Source: Dryas octopetala (Eukaryota; Streptophyta; Magnoliopsida; Rosales; Rosaceae). From it: 64,000 bases of DNA. The notes beneath the pieces were generated by a model. That model was not told the origin of the DNA, did not search any database, and saw only the letters and a program-made list of their open reading frames with translations. The stretch's first letter is position 1. Each line of letters starts with the position of its first letter. Both the position numbers and the translations under genes were made by a program. Below are positions 22,887 through 40,077 of this stretch, piece by piece. The stretch lies in contig OY992840.1 in assembly GCA_963921425.1 (NCBI GenBank), positions 14,796,621 through 14,860,620 on the forward strand, given 5' to 3'.

Positions 22887-23750
22887 ATGGCTTCATTCCG
22901 AGCATTCTTGAACAGTCCAGTTGGTCCAAAAACAACTCACTTTTGGGGACCTGTTGCAAACTGGGGATTCGTTGCTGCTGTATGCTTTCACTACCATGAG
23001 TTCCAGTAGATAAGAATGGATTTGAATTCAAATCGTGTTTCAAGCTGTGTTACTAATTCTGGTCGTAATGGGTTGATTTATCAGGGATTGGCGGATATGC
23101 AGAAACCTCCAGAAATGATTTCTGGCAACATGACAGCAGGTCCAAAATGACTGGTTTTGAAGGATGTAAATTATCTTCATATATATTATATGGCAAGATT
23201 ATAATCTCACTTTGAATTTGGTTCTGCAGCAATGTGCATTTATTCAGCACTGTTTATGAGATTTGCATGGATGGTACAGCCTCGCAACTATCTACTTTTG
23301 GCATGCCATGTCTCAAATGAGACTGTCCAGCTCTATCAACTCTCTCGCTGGGCAAGGGGTCAGGGGTAAGTAACTGACTGGTTTCATTATTAATTTATAA
23401 AAAATAAAAAGAAAAAACTAAAAATAACATATTAAACTCAACAGTCTTTCTTTGACATTTTTTTTCTCTTAACATAATTGGCGTAACCAGTGATATTATT
23501 ATTGCCCCCCTAGTGGTGAACACCTTTATATATGGCCCTGACCAAAAAAAAAATTTAGTTTCATAACTTCCTTTCAGTGGGTTTTTATTTGTTCTGACCT
23601 TTTTGTATCAATAATGGTTGAGCCTAAACATTAATTAACCCTTAATAAGTACTGCATTGACTAAAACACAATGTTGAAAAATTTATGCTTATATGCTTGC
23701 CTTGTGATAGGTACTTGCCCCAGAAGAAGGATGAAGCTGCATCCCAGTAA
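22887..23750 (+). CDS. MPC1: Mitochondrial pyruvate carrier subunit 1
   Basis: Small inner-membrane protein that with MPC2-type partners imports pyruvate into mitochondria. Four exons: 22887-22979, 23085-23139, 23230-23365, 23711-23750, all with GT/AG borders and phases that join cleanly. The product is 107 residues, normal for MPC1. It begins [20 protein letters not shown] and continues through [39 protein letters not shown] and [16 protein letters not shown], all hallmark stretches of plant MPC1. The hydrophobic segments lie about residues 20-35, 52-70 and 72-85. The short charged tail QKKDEAASQ is variable in the family. A leader intron probably precedes the ATG. Confidence 0.96.
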
Positions 23751-24608
23751 CATGCTGCTTCTTTCATTCCCTTGCTGTTTCATTGTTTTTGTTGTGATTT
23801 TTGCATAAAATTGTGCTGATCTTGTGTAAGACTCATATGATACGATTTGCTTTTCATATCAGCTGTTCAGTGAAACTTGTTCTGTCATCTGTTGTTCCAT
23901 TTATGTCAAGAACTTGTTTTTTCAGTCATTTAAAAGTGGGATTGAGTAGAAGAGGTGAAACCATTTCAAGCTTTAAGTAATACATGTGAAGGTCATGTTA
24001 TTCCCTTTGTAAGCTACAGCGTACCATACCCTAAGTGCCCGTATATATCTTTTTTTTGGTTCCTTTGGCCATAATATCTTCTTTTAATGAATGTTATATG
24101 AACTGCGTTGCTTTCCCCACCTAGGCTCTTTTCACAACTTACTTTATTAATGACCTGGAAGGGGCAAGATTCAGTTTGTTATTTGCTTTTCCATTTGGTT
24201 GGAGTATAACATAATCTTCTGAATCCAAAAGTCAGTTTAATCTCCATAGAAGATGCCCCTAACTGAATGCATGAGGATGACCCCAAATAATTTTTTTTTT
24301 TTTTTTGGCCACTGACCCCAAATAATTTAAACACAACAATCTTAACAAAAACAAAATCTCATACAAAATTTAATTGCATTTTAAGTTCAACTCCAATCTG
24401 ATTAAATAACAAAGCTACCAATTTCCTTAATAGGAAAAGAGAATAAATTTACAATATTGCGTATGTTTTGTCCAAAACTTTTTCAGGCAGCAATTGCCTT
24501 TGATCCTTGCTTCCTCATCATGCCCTTTTAGAACACAAAGCATGCCTGACACTGGCCCTCTGCTTGTTTATCATATGAGCAAATTATCTGTTGTTTGCCC
24601 CCGATGAA
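23751..24608. other. Convergent intergenic region MPC1 / WDR74
   Basis: Contains the 3' untranslated ends of both genes, which converge here. A T-run lies at 24292-24306. No other gene seen. Confidence 0.6.
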
Positions 24609-29161
<4,553 letters not shown>

Positions 29162-29457
29162 GTTTTACTCGCTGCTTTCACACAGACAAGTTTGGTGGGT
29201 GAAGGTCGCAGAGATTGAGGAGAGACAAACCTTAAACCCTCTTCACCAAAAAGAAACTGTTAAACCCTAGCCCCCAAATGTTATTACCTCATGAGGCTAT
29301 GAGCTATGAGAAAATGTGATTGGTGCCCTTGTTTTTAGGTAATTCTATTTGTGCCCTATGTTTTACCTTTTCTTTTTATTTACTCCATCATTAGCATGTT
29401 GCTAGTTTTAGTTCTTTTTCTTTTTTTTGCCGAATGATACTTTTTGTCCTTTTATTT

Positions 29458-30640
29458 TCATGAAATAATTTTATCAATTTTAGTCGTGTACTTCAAATAC
29501 GATCATAATTTGGTCCAATCATCAATCTATGTTTAACAATCGGCATCAAGTTCCCATGTGAGTTGCTTTTAAGACAACTTTATCTATTTGTATGTCTTCA
29601 CATGTGATGTTACGTTGAATTTCTGTAAAAAATTATTCGAGATTAACGATTTGAACCTAATTGATATTGTATTGAAAGTACTAACTCTAAAATTGTCAAT
29701 GAAAGAATATGAACCAAAGTGAACATTTCATTAAAATATGGAGACCAAAAATGTAATTTGACTTTTTCATTTTTAATTCTTATAACAATCCAAAAAAAAT
29801 ATTATGCGTTAGTCAAGGAATTAAATTTTGAAATTTCGCCGAAAATTTCGTTTTTTTAGGGTGTCGAAATCGAAACACATGTTTAATAATTTTTTGAAAA
29901 GATTTCGTCGAAATTTTTGAAACTTCGGCAAAATTTACCGAAATTTATCGAAATTTCATATTTTCTATTTTCTCCAACTTCAGAAATTCACCAAAAATAG
30001 CTCTAAACTCCAAATAATTCACCGAAAAAATTTTACGGACTCGTATTGATGAGTACTAATTTCCTATAATCTCAAAATAGTCAAATTGCTTTCAAAAAAA
30101 TTATTAAAAATCCTACTCTTATAATTTAATTCTGAAAAAAATAATAATCGTCAAATTCTTGAATTTTCATTTTCTAAAATTCATTTCCACACAACTAAGC
30201 TCTATAACCACAACCAAATGTCTAAATTAGTTAAAAAAAATTTAAATAAATTTCTAATTCCCTTAAACAAACCTTAATTTTATCATGAAATAATTTTATC
30301 AATTTTAGTCATGTACTTCATATACGATCATAATTTGGTCCAATCATCAACTTATATTTAACAATCGGCATCAAGTTCGCATGTGAGTTGCTTTTAAGAC
30401 AACTTTATCCATTTGTATGTCTTCACATGTGATGTTACGTCGAATTTCTATAAAGAAATTATTCGAAATTGACGATTTGAACCTAATTGATATTGTATTG
30501 AAAGTACTAACTCTAAAATTGCCAATGAAAGAATATGAACCAAAGTGAACATTTCGTTAAAATATAGAGACCAAAAGTGTAATTTGACTTTTTCATTTTT
30601 AATTCTTATAACAATCCAAAAAAAAATATTATGCGTTAGT
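29458..30640. repeat. Pair of about 356-bp direct repeats around a 469-bp centre
   Basis: 29458-29813 and 30283-30640 start TCATGAAATAATTTTATC and end ATTATGCGTTAGT, differing at few sites. The centre is built of GAAATTTC / CGAAATTT variants. Arranged like repeats of a very small retroelement, but there is no TG...CA end, primer site or reading frame, so a local duplication is just as likely. No gene in 29290-30640. Confidence 0.65.
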
Positions 30641-30799
30641 ATGGGTCTAGTAGCATTTCTTTTCCTATTGTTGGAGGAAGTTTCAAGTTGGACTATCCCT
30701 TCTTTAAAAAAAAAAAAAAAAAAAAAAAAGGCATTTGTTGGTACAATTACAGAGTCTTTATTGTAATTTTCTCTTTAATTTTAGTATAGGGCAAATGCT

Positions 30800-31110
30800 A
30801 CTTAGCTCAATTTTTTAATCAAATCCAACCCAGCTAAATAGCTAATTACATATAAGAAACCATTCTTTACAATTACAATTTGACTCATGGTTCATTTCTT
30901 TTTCTTTTTCTTACTGAATATTAATACAGATATAATTAATACATATGTATATATATATATATATATCTAGATCGATGTTCACTACCATGCTGTTGGAATG
31001 AGGAATCATGGAATTTTCATATTTCCTAATTCCTACCATAAAATCTTCATGTGACTTCACTTCACACATGCAGAGAATTACAGAGGATTTCCTTTCCAAA
31101 TATGTAGTTC
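30800..31110. repeat. Dispersed segment shared with 40567-41160
   Basis: 30838-30905 resembles 40597-40650 (GAAACCATTCTT.ACAAT) and 30970-31110 resembles 41028-41155 (CTGTTGGAATGAGGAAT and on). The two copies lie about 10 kb apart in the same orientation. No open frame; perhaps a mobile or segmentally duplicated non-coding piece. A (TA)n tract is at 30948-30967. Confidence 0.5.
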
Positions 31111-31118
31111 AGAAGAAT

Positions 31119-31490
31119 ATGCTCTTCATCCTCTGTTTCAATAGGAGCCACAATATACTCTTCATGTAACATTCAATCTGCTACAGAATGGACAACTTCT
31201 GCTTCTACAGATTATTAAAAAAACAAAAACAAGAGAGAGAGAGAGAGACATTTTTGTTTCCACTGCAAGCAAGTACTCGTAAGAAGAGGCTTCTTTTTGC
31301 CATGCTCACAGTATTTATTTATTTTTTTCTCTCATTTAAGAAGCAGCATACTCAAATAAAATGTATTTGCTGATAAAACACCATGCACCTGTGCGCATAT
31401 CAACAGAAGCAAGGTCACCATGTCCATTCCCTATATAGAGTGTATATATATATAGCCATCTTCATCTTCTGCTACAGCATTAAGTAAATG
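31119..31490 (-). pseudogene. Partial broken copy of the WDR74 gene
   Basis: 31119-31215 matches the exon 12 start region (24783-24875) and 31290-31490 matches intron 8 plus exon 8 (26600-26800), in the same order and orientation. Exons 9-11 are missing. A TA insertion at 31441-31453 and other indels break exon 8. A DNA-level duplication (introns included), not a retrocopy. Confidence 0.8.
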
Positions 31491-32207
31491 GTGTGTAAAG
31501 AATAAGGGTGTGGAATGAAAAAAAAAAAAAAAAAACAGAAACTTGAAATCCTTCGCTTAAGGAATTCATTGTTTTTATAATACTCCAGTAGATTTGTGTC
31601 CATGGACCATACTATAGACAAACTTGTATGGATATATTGTATACAATTATGCTTTGTACATGCGACCAGTTTTTTAAGAAAATATTTATATACAATGATA
31701 ATACGTAAGACAATCGATTTGATATGAGGACAAGAAGCCACACAACCAAATGAGGAGTAAGTTATGCAGCTTATGCTACTAAACTTTCATATAAAAAACA
31801 AGAAGCCATGTAATATAGAAAAATTAATTTGCTAGTTTTTTGGAGTATAAAAAATGATAGTTTCCAAATGTGAAGATAAGATTGTATATGACTATATTTG
31901 TATGTCCATGTCCACCCACCATACCTGGCAAATCTGGCATGGTAATTAAACGCTTCCTCTCATGCCATCCACATGTTTATTGCCCAAAAACCAAACAAGA
32001 AAGAAAATTGATTCTGACATTCATTCGCATTAAACCCACGTTTCCCTCTCCATTCTTAATTTCTTATACGACTCCCAAAAACTCAACCCACCTTCATCAT
32101 AAACAAGGAACTAAGTCAAATACGTCACTAGCTCCCATCTTCTAAACAACGACGTCGTCTAAGTAAGCCTGTGAAGCTAGCTTCAGCTCCGACCATTTTC
32201 GATCACC
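31491..32207. other. Upstream region of the 4CL-like gene
   Basis: A+T-rich to about 31900, then C-rich leader-like sequence (32040-32207) immediately before the ATG. No certain TATA box chosen. No other gene. Confidence 0.4.
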
Positions 32208-35200
32208 ATGGCGGAAGAAGCGATCAATCCCAACCGTTGGATCGATCCAAAGAGCGGTTACTGCCCACAAACCAAGACCTTCCACACTCTCCGACCTCCG
32301 GTCCTACTCCCTCCTCTCTCGCAACCCCTCTCGATCACTCACTACACCCTCAACCTCCTCCAATCCTCTACAACCGCGCCCATCACCACGGTTCTCATCG
32401 ACGCCACCTCCGGTCGCCAACTGTCGTACGACCAATTCCTCCGCCAAATCCACTCCCTCACTCTCTCCCTCCACTCCCTCCTCCCCGCTCTCTCCAAAGG
32501 CCACGTGGCCTTCATTCTCTCCCCCAATTCTCTCCACGTCCCGGTGCTCTATTTTTCGCTCATGGCCTTAGGCGTCGTCGTCTCGCCCGCCAACCCAGTC
32601 GGTTCCGAATCCGAGATCGCCCACCAGGTCCGACTCGCCCGACCCGTCGTAGCATTCGCCACGTCAGCCACCGCTCACAAGCTCCCCAAGGGGGAATTCA
32701 GCATTATCCTCCTCGACTCCCCCGACTTCGTCTCCATGCTCGACAGGCCCGGCTCACAAACCCGACCCGAAACCCGAGTCGAGGTGAGCCAGAATGACTC
32801 CGCCGCCATTCTATACTCGTCCGGCACGACCGGGCGAGTCAAAGGCGTGATTTTGACTCACCGCAACTTCATCGCCCTGATAGCCGGGTTCCACCAGCTG
32901 CGGCGCGAACCCGACCCAACCCAACCCGTGGTCCAGGAGGTGTCGATGTTCACGCTGCCGCTGTTCCACGTGTTCGGGTTCTTCATGGTGATTAGATCCG
33001 TGTCCATGGGAGAGACCATGGTGTTGATGGAGAGGTTCGATTTTGAAGCGATGTTGAGGGCGGTGGAGAAGTACAGGGTAACGTACATGCCGGTGTCGCC
33101 GCCGGTGATCGTGGCTCTGTCCAAGTCCGAGCTCGCGAAGAAATACGACCTCAGCTCGCTTCAGGTTCTCGGCTGCGGCGGCGCGCCGCTCAGCAAGGAG
33201 CTCGCTCAAAGATTCGGCGAGAAATTTCCCAATGTGGAAATTGTGCAGGTCAGAAAAATTAAATTATTTGTTTGTCGGATCAGATTCATTATTTTAAATT
33301 TTCTATTCATGACTAAACAATGTGGGTTGCTTTTGTGGTGGGAAGCATATGAATAGAAAGTTGATACCACTGGAGGTTTGATTTAAGTATTTGATTGGCT
33401 GAAGTTAGACATAAGACTTTTCAATATTTGGGAATAATTTACGCTGACTTTTCATTTTTGAATCCATGATTGAGTCAATGACCAATTAAGATAACATGGG
33501 TTGCTTTTGTGGCATGAAACATCTCAAGTACACAACATTGATGACTTCGTTAATCGCATAATTTATATGCTCCCCTAATTTATTTATACTTTTGATGACT
33601 TTCTGGAGTCATAGATTCTTAGTCTTGGGTATATCTATATAATAGGCAACTTGTAATTTATAGGTTTTGGTACAATAATGCAACTTCTTAACGGCATTGT
33701 GATGTCACATAAAGTCATAAACTCTTGCTAATTGTTAAACGTTTGAATGTTAATGTTGTTTAGGGATATGGTTTGACTGAGACTGGAGGAGGAGCTACCA
33801 GGATGATAGAGCCTGAAGAGTCAAAGCGGCATGCTACTGTGGGCCGCCTAGCCGAAACCATGGAAGCCAAGATTGTTGACCCTGCAACCGGAGAGGCATT
33901 GCCTCCCGGCCTTAAGGGTGAGCTGTGGTTGCGAGGTCCTATGGTTATGAAAGGTAATGAGACATTTATCATGTCCCAAATTTCCCACAACGAAAATGTT
34001 TGAGCCAGTTTATGAACTCTTGAGCACCATTTCTTTATAAGTCGGTCTTGTAATGCAAGTTCTAAGTCGTGGCACACTGGCACCATTACATTTCATTACA
34101 TTTTGTTAGTGCGAGTGAGACAATGTAATTTTGAATCTAAGTGACCTTTTATAGACCATTTTAATGTGTGCATGCAGGTTATGTAGGAGATGACAAGGCA
34201 ACTGCTGAGACCTTGGACTCAGATGGGTGGTTGAAGACTGGTGATCTTTGCTATTTTGACGATGAGGGGTTCCTTTACATTGTTGACAGGTTGAAGGAGT
34301 TGATAAAGTACAAGGCATATCAGGTGATTGAAAGTGAGACCCTTTGAGGGTTTACTCATAACAAATGATGGTTGTAAATGCCATTTGGTCAGTTCATTTG
34401 ATGATTTGAGTAATGTGTTATTGTTTGTCTCTCTATGTCTGGAACAAACTGCAGGTACCCCCAGCTGAGTTGGAAAATATACTTCAATCCCATCCTGACA
34501 TTGCTGATGCTGCTGTGATTCCGTATGTATATCTAGTACTATGACATTCTTTGCTTGTGGAGGAGCTAGTTTCTTTTCATGCTTTATGGCATTAATCTAG
34601 CAATTGCTGACTGTAATCTCTTATTTGCTTCTTTTGAAATGCTATTTCTTGGAGTTTAAAATTAAGTTGTTATTAAAAACAAAAAGTTTAAGAACTTACC
34701 AAATCATTGAAAAAAGAAAAGATGAGAAGCACCATTTTCCAAAAGAATTTACAGTAGTTTTCATGTTTTATTTTCCCCAAAGGTCTTTACTAGTTCTTAT
34801 TTCTGCCCATTTGTGTTTCGGAAGCAGGTATCTGGATGAAGAAGCAGGGCAGATTCCCATGGCCTATGTGGTTAGAAAGCCTGAAAGCAATATCACTGAG
34901 GCTCTAGTTATGGACTTTGTCGCAAAACAAGTACGCTCCTGAATACTTGTGAAATTATCTAATTTCATTATTTCCATAATTAAGATGCATATACCAGTTG
35001 TCTTCATAGCCTGCAATTTATTGGTCACGCGCTACATCATATTCTCTCATATATATGCCTTATGGTGCACAGAAATGAGAAATTGATGTTTGATGTTTTT
35101 TACAATGTTTCACATGTCATTCAATAGGTGTCTTTACATAGCATCATATATATGACAAAAGAGAATGATTCACATTATGATGCATCTATGGTTCCACTGC

Positions 35201-35421
35201 ATATTTGAATAGCAAATTTCTTCCTGCTCCCACAAAACTAAAAAGTTGTATTTTATAGGCCTTGACACTGAGAGTTGGTGTATTTCGCATTGCAGGTTGC
35301 ACCCTACAAGAAGATTCGACGTGTAGCATTTATCAATTCTATTCCAAAATCTGCAGCAGGAAAGATCTTGAGGAGGGAGCTGGTTAATCTTTCTCTATCA
35401 AGTGGTTTATCTAAATTATGA
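32208..35421 (+). CDS. 4CLL9: Peroxisomal 4CL-like acyl-CoA ligase (4CLL9 type)
   Basis: ATP-dependent ligase of the ANL superfamily that makes acyl-CoA thioesters via an acyl-adenylate; relatives act on fatty acids and jasmonate precursors (OPC acids) in peroxisomes. Six exons: 32208-33248, 33764-33953, 34178-34323, 34455-34522, 34828-34930, 35296-35421, giving 557 residues. Visible: AMP-binding box [10 protein letters not shown] at 204-213, [18 protein letters not shown] after exon 1, second box GELWLRG 399-405, [20 protein letters not shown], and the C-terminal catalytic Lys539 in AAGKILRRE. The last residues SKL are a type 1 peroxisomal signal. The start with [21 protein letters not shown] matches the 4CLL9 group rather than true 4CL of lignin synthesis. 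Exon 1 is strikingly GC-rich compared with exons 2-6. Substrate is inferred from the family only. Confidence 0.93.
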
Positions 35422-37474
35422 TTTATTATTCAAAGGAAGAGAGCTTGCTGAGTATTTCCGGGCCATCCAGGACTTGAACTAGAGACCGGCATTCAATTAG
35501 ACAGAACAACTTATTCATGCTCTTCAGCATGTATGAGATCTTGGAAGTCACAGTTGGTGAGTTGCTGATCAGAGTTCGAGCATGTAAGCCTTATAAATAA
35601 CTTTATATGCATGTTGGTGCAATTGTATATCCAAACATTATTCTGTGAAATACTTTGAAATTCATAATTGAAGACTCTTTTTGTAGGTCTTTCTTTTCTC
35701 CCATCTCTAGCTGTTGTTTCTGTTTGAATAGACAAGCTATTCATCTCTTGATATGACATAATACAATGGAGCTGATTGAAAAAATTGGGTCTCACTACCA
35801 CTTTTGTGAAAGTCCGACTCGATGCATAGGATGCACACAAGTCTTGTTTTGCTTTCCAAGGTGTTTCTCTTTCGGAAAACTCTATCATTGCATACAGCCA
35901 TCACATGTTATAAAGTCACACTTTTAATTTTTATTTGGCCACTCACACTTTTAATTCTTAAACATAAACAAGTTTACATTTTCACTACTAAAATCTAGAT
36001 TCTCTATTATTAGATTTGTTTGTATATCATACATACACTATACCAAAGAACCTCTTTCTCTTTCTGGCCACGCTAATAATTAGCTTAAGACTTGAAGTCC
36101 CAACTCCACAGACCGTTAGGTTGGTTGATGATTCTTCGGTCCAACTAGTCAACCACTCGAAGTTATATTAACCCACTGAAATCGAATGTTCTTAAAGGCA
36201 TACAGAGTTGTATAATTTGATTACAAAATGATATGAAATGAAAAGTTGTGGTAAGATATTGTAGTTGGCTAAAAAAGCTTTGTGGGACGTATCACATAAA
36301 AAATTGTATGCTGGTTTGTAAACTAAACTAAATCAAAATTTTAACGGATTTATAAAGATGCATTCTTAGCCATTCGATCCCAAAAGATGAGATAGTTGTA
36401 GCTCTTTCTGGAAAAGGTGGCTTAATTGGTTTGATCTCCAAATGCTAAATTTGACCGACAGGTTTCTGTCAATTTGTAGCGTCCGTGGATTGATGCAGTC
36501 CAAGTCGATTGTCATTTCCCAACTACCTTCAGAAGCATTTCTGGTTGAGTTCGTGATATATAAATAGATTAAGAAAAAAAAAAGGTGTAACAGATTACAA
36601 AATTTTAAGTATGGCGGTGTGATATACTGATATGTAAACAAATACAAAAAGATTTAACGTGTACAAATTTATATGTCATACATAAAAAAATGATATAACT
36701 AATTTATTGTTGAGTTAACAATATGGTTTTCCTTATTATAAGTCCCAAGTTCAAATAAAGAAGAAAATACTAATATTAGATTGTTTTCATCAAAATAGAA
36801 GTATCTTATAAATTCTCGAAAATTAAATGGCTAAGAAGGCCATTCATTAAAATACACTTAAATTTCCTTTAAAGCTATAAAATACTAATAAAACAAACTA
36901 ATGTGAGAGAAAGAGACGCTTGGTTAGGAACTTGGGAGAAATATGAATTTGGTGAAGCTCCTTGACCCTTGGAGGTCCCATAATATTTGGAAACCATGTT
37001 GAAAATAAAAAAAATCTAGTCTCCAATCTCCATTACCATAATCAGTAAAGTGGCCTAAAGAATTTTTTGATGCACTGATTTGTCTACTTTCTGTGACTTG
37101 CAGCTACAAAAGGCAACCTCAACACGGCTAAATCTTGCATGAGGCATGCCTCAATGGGCATCTCTCACATGAGATGGGTCCCACATTAACTTCATTGTCT
37201 TGCTGTTTGTGGACTTTCTTTGACTTGTAACTACAAAAAGCAACTTCAACACTTCCATGTTCATGCCCCATTATGGAAGAGTCTTTAACCTCAACACTCT
37301 TTAACCTCTTTTACATGCTTACATCGAAATTATAAAACAAACCCAATTCAGATTCCATTTCTCCTTCTCATTTGAACCGAACCCTCCACTTCAAATTCAC
37401 TCCAACATCAGAACTCATGCAATAGAACCAGACCCACCATTGAAACTGTTTGTTGCTCACTTTTCCTTCACTCT
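35422..37474. other. Intergenic region
   Basis: 35422-35900 is probably the 3' untranslated part of the ligase gene. 36000-37300 is A+T-rich. 37078-37250 contains two imperfect copies of a CAGCTACAAAAGGCAACCTC-like sentence (37102 and 37228). The last 150 bp before 37475 are C-rich leader of the next gene. Confidence 0.5.
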
Positions 37475-40077
37475 ATGGCAGTCCCTGACTCACAAACAAC
37501 CCAAACCCCACTGATCGACACATTACAAACACAAACACACCCACAAGATGATGCCCAACTCAACCACTCACTCTATCTACTTGAAGCCTTTCTCAGGCTC
37601 TTTGGCTTCTGCCAGTACTCTCTTTTGAGCTTCAGCCTCTCATGGCTGGCTTTCCTTCTTGTAGGTGTAGCACTTCCAGTGCTACTTATTGAAATCACTT
37701 ATTGCCCCAATTGTGCAAAGTATCAGATCAAAAGTTTCGAGCTTGAGATTCTGGTTTCTGAATCTGTAGCAGCTGCCATTTCTCTTCTCTGCATTTCTTA
37801 CAACCTCCGCAAGTATGGTGTAAGGAGGTTCTTGTTTGTGGATAGGCATCATGGTCACATGGTTCAGTTCCGTGATGAATATATACAAAAGATCAAGGTG
37901 AGTTTGACCATACCCAGAACTGCCTTACCAATTTCTTTCTTTTCTGTTTTATGTTTGTGAATGTTCTGTTGCTGCATAAGTTATTGTATTGTTGGGTGCT
38001 AAATACAAATTTGGTATAGTGAGGGGAGGAGGGAAAACAAAGAACAGTATGTGTTGCTACAAAATGGTTATACTGTATGTATAGGATAGTTATGTGATTT
38101 AAAAATCAATTTTCCCTTAATACACTTATATAATTGGGGGATTGTTTGTTTAGTTGCTTAGGAATTTAGCTGAAAACAGAACCTAAAACTAAAGTTAACA
38201 CATACTTTTACTAGAATTTACTGTCTTTTTCTCCTTTTAACTGTATATCTTGCACTTGGGTGGAGTTTTAGCTCTTAAACAATTTAAGAATTCTTCAAGA
38301 TTCCTAAGTTGGCACAAATTGAATTGTCACAAATTGAATTGACATCTCTCTTGATGTGCTATGAATCACTTTGGTAGGAAAATTTGTCTATTCTTTTGGT
38401 TGTCTCACACAAATTGATTATTGGGAATATCTTGTTTCCATTGTGTATTATAGATATACAGCAGGGGATCATAATGTTGTGTATCCCACTTCCTCAGGAT
38501 TTCTTCCGCTTGCTGGCAGTGTGGGTATTACCCTGCTTCCTTCTGAAGACTGCTCGTGAAGTCACTCGTGTTTTTTATATTCCTCAAGATTCATGGTGGA
38601 AATCTGTTGCTGTATTATTTGCTTTGCTTGTATCATGGACGTATTCAAATATAATTTTCCTATCAGGCAGTGCTTTGTTCAATTTGGTGTGCAATTTGCA
38701 AGTGATACACTTTGAGAACTATGGGAAGCTTTTAGAAAGGGATTTGGATGTTTCTGCATATATTGAGGAGCACATTCGTCTAACACATTATCTATCCAAG
38801 ATTAGCCACAGGTTCCGAATCTATCTTCTTCTCGAACTTTTAGTTGTCACAGCTAGCCAGTTTGTGGCTCTACTGCAGACAACAGGTAACCGCAAAATCA
38901 TCAATCTCATCAATGGAGGAGATTTTGCTGTAAGTTCAGAACAATATTCTTCAAACATGGTTCACATGAATCATAAAGAAACTAGTTGTTGGCCATATAA
39001 ACTTGTCTCATGTCAATTCAAACATTCTCAAGCTAAACTTATATTACTTGATCATGACTATGGCAGGTCTCCTCTATTGTTGAGCTAGTTGGCATAATTA
39101 TATGCCTGCAAGCAGCTGCAAAGATTTCACATAGAGCTCAAGGTCTTGCATCAGTGACTAGCAGATGGCATGCTTTGGTCACATGCAGCTCAAATGATGC
39201 TTCTGAACTGGGAATTGATAATGGGAGCGTGGAGACTGCTTATCCAGCTGGTTCAATACCCATAAGCTACTCAGAAAGTGATCTAGAGTCCGTTGATTAT
39301 GTGCCAGTGCCTACAAATACACAATTAGCTTCATACATGTCCTTGTATCACAAAAGACAAGCTTTTGGTATGTCCACTAACTACTTCCTGCATTAATGCA
39401 ATTGAGAGGTATCTCATTGCAGAAAGAAACCGAGAGAGAACGATGACTTTAAGTTGATTCCATTCTCATTATTAAATAGTTATAAATCAATTTTGTTTTA
39501 TCTAAATTTGAGTTCCCTGTTGGAGTGGTTTATGCAATCAACAAAACCAAAGCAGAAGCTTACAGATGGGCAACCCCTATAGTCAATATCCTGCTGACTA
39601 GGACTTCTTCTCATGTTCAAAACAAGAACAACCAAATAGTAACAATGTCTGATTGTTGAGTTTTTCGGTTTATGTATATGTTTTGGGAGTTCCCACATTG
39701 TATTTGATAAAGGATGGTTTATCCTCACATAACAATGCAAATAAGGCCGAGCTTCATGGGGTTTAGGGTTTAGGGCTGCTTAGAGACGCACATGATGATA
39801 AAGGCTGAGCTTGGCCAACCAATCTGCACAAATATGACTGGAATGCTCTGATTACTCACATACATGATGCATTGATATTGTTAGCTTTTGTGGATGATTT
39901 GAGTTTTACAAGGTTGGTTTCCTGCCTTTTTCAGTGACGTACATGCAGTCCAACCCTGGTGGGGCTACCATATACGGATGGACGGTTGATCGAGCACTCA
40001 TCAATACTATCTTCTTTGTGGAGCTCTCACTGGTTCTCTTTGTGCTTGGGAAGACAATAACGTTCACCACTAAATGA
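37475..40077 (+). CDS. DUF3537 seven-transmembrane protein (gustatory-receptor-like family)
   Basis: Plant family of unknown function that has been proposed, on structural grounds, as distant relatives of insect gustatory/odorant receptors. Four exons: 37475-37897, 38498-38929, 39067-39367, 39935-40077, giving 432 residues. Hydrophobic segments are visible at about 49-74, 91-110, 143-160, 176-205, 248-268, 288-304 and 406-424, so seven membrane spans with a long charged loop (305-385) between the sixth and seventh. Conserved family stretches include PNCAKYQIKSFE, QVIHFENYGKLLERD, INLINGGDFAVSS, AAKISHRAQGLAS and SNPGGATIYGWTVDR. The N-terminal 30 residues are polar and variable. Exon 2 could also use a donor at 38886; the one chosen keeps the conserved INGGDFAVSS motif. 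Ligand, partner and location are unknown. Confidence 0.92.

Noticed and set aside
29458..30640. LTR retrotransposon
   Set aside because: Direct repeats lack TG...CA ends, primer-binding site, polypurine tract and any gag/pol frame.
38371..38559. Frames overlapping DUF3537 intron 1 and exon 2
   Set aside because: They run through the intron; splice sites at 37898 and 38497 give the conserved protein.
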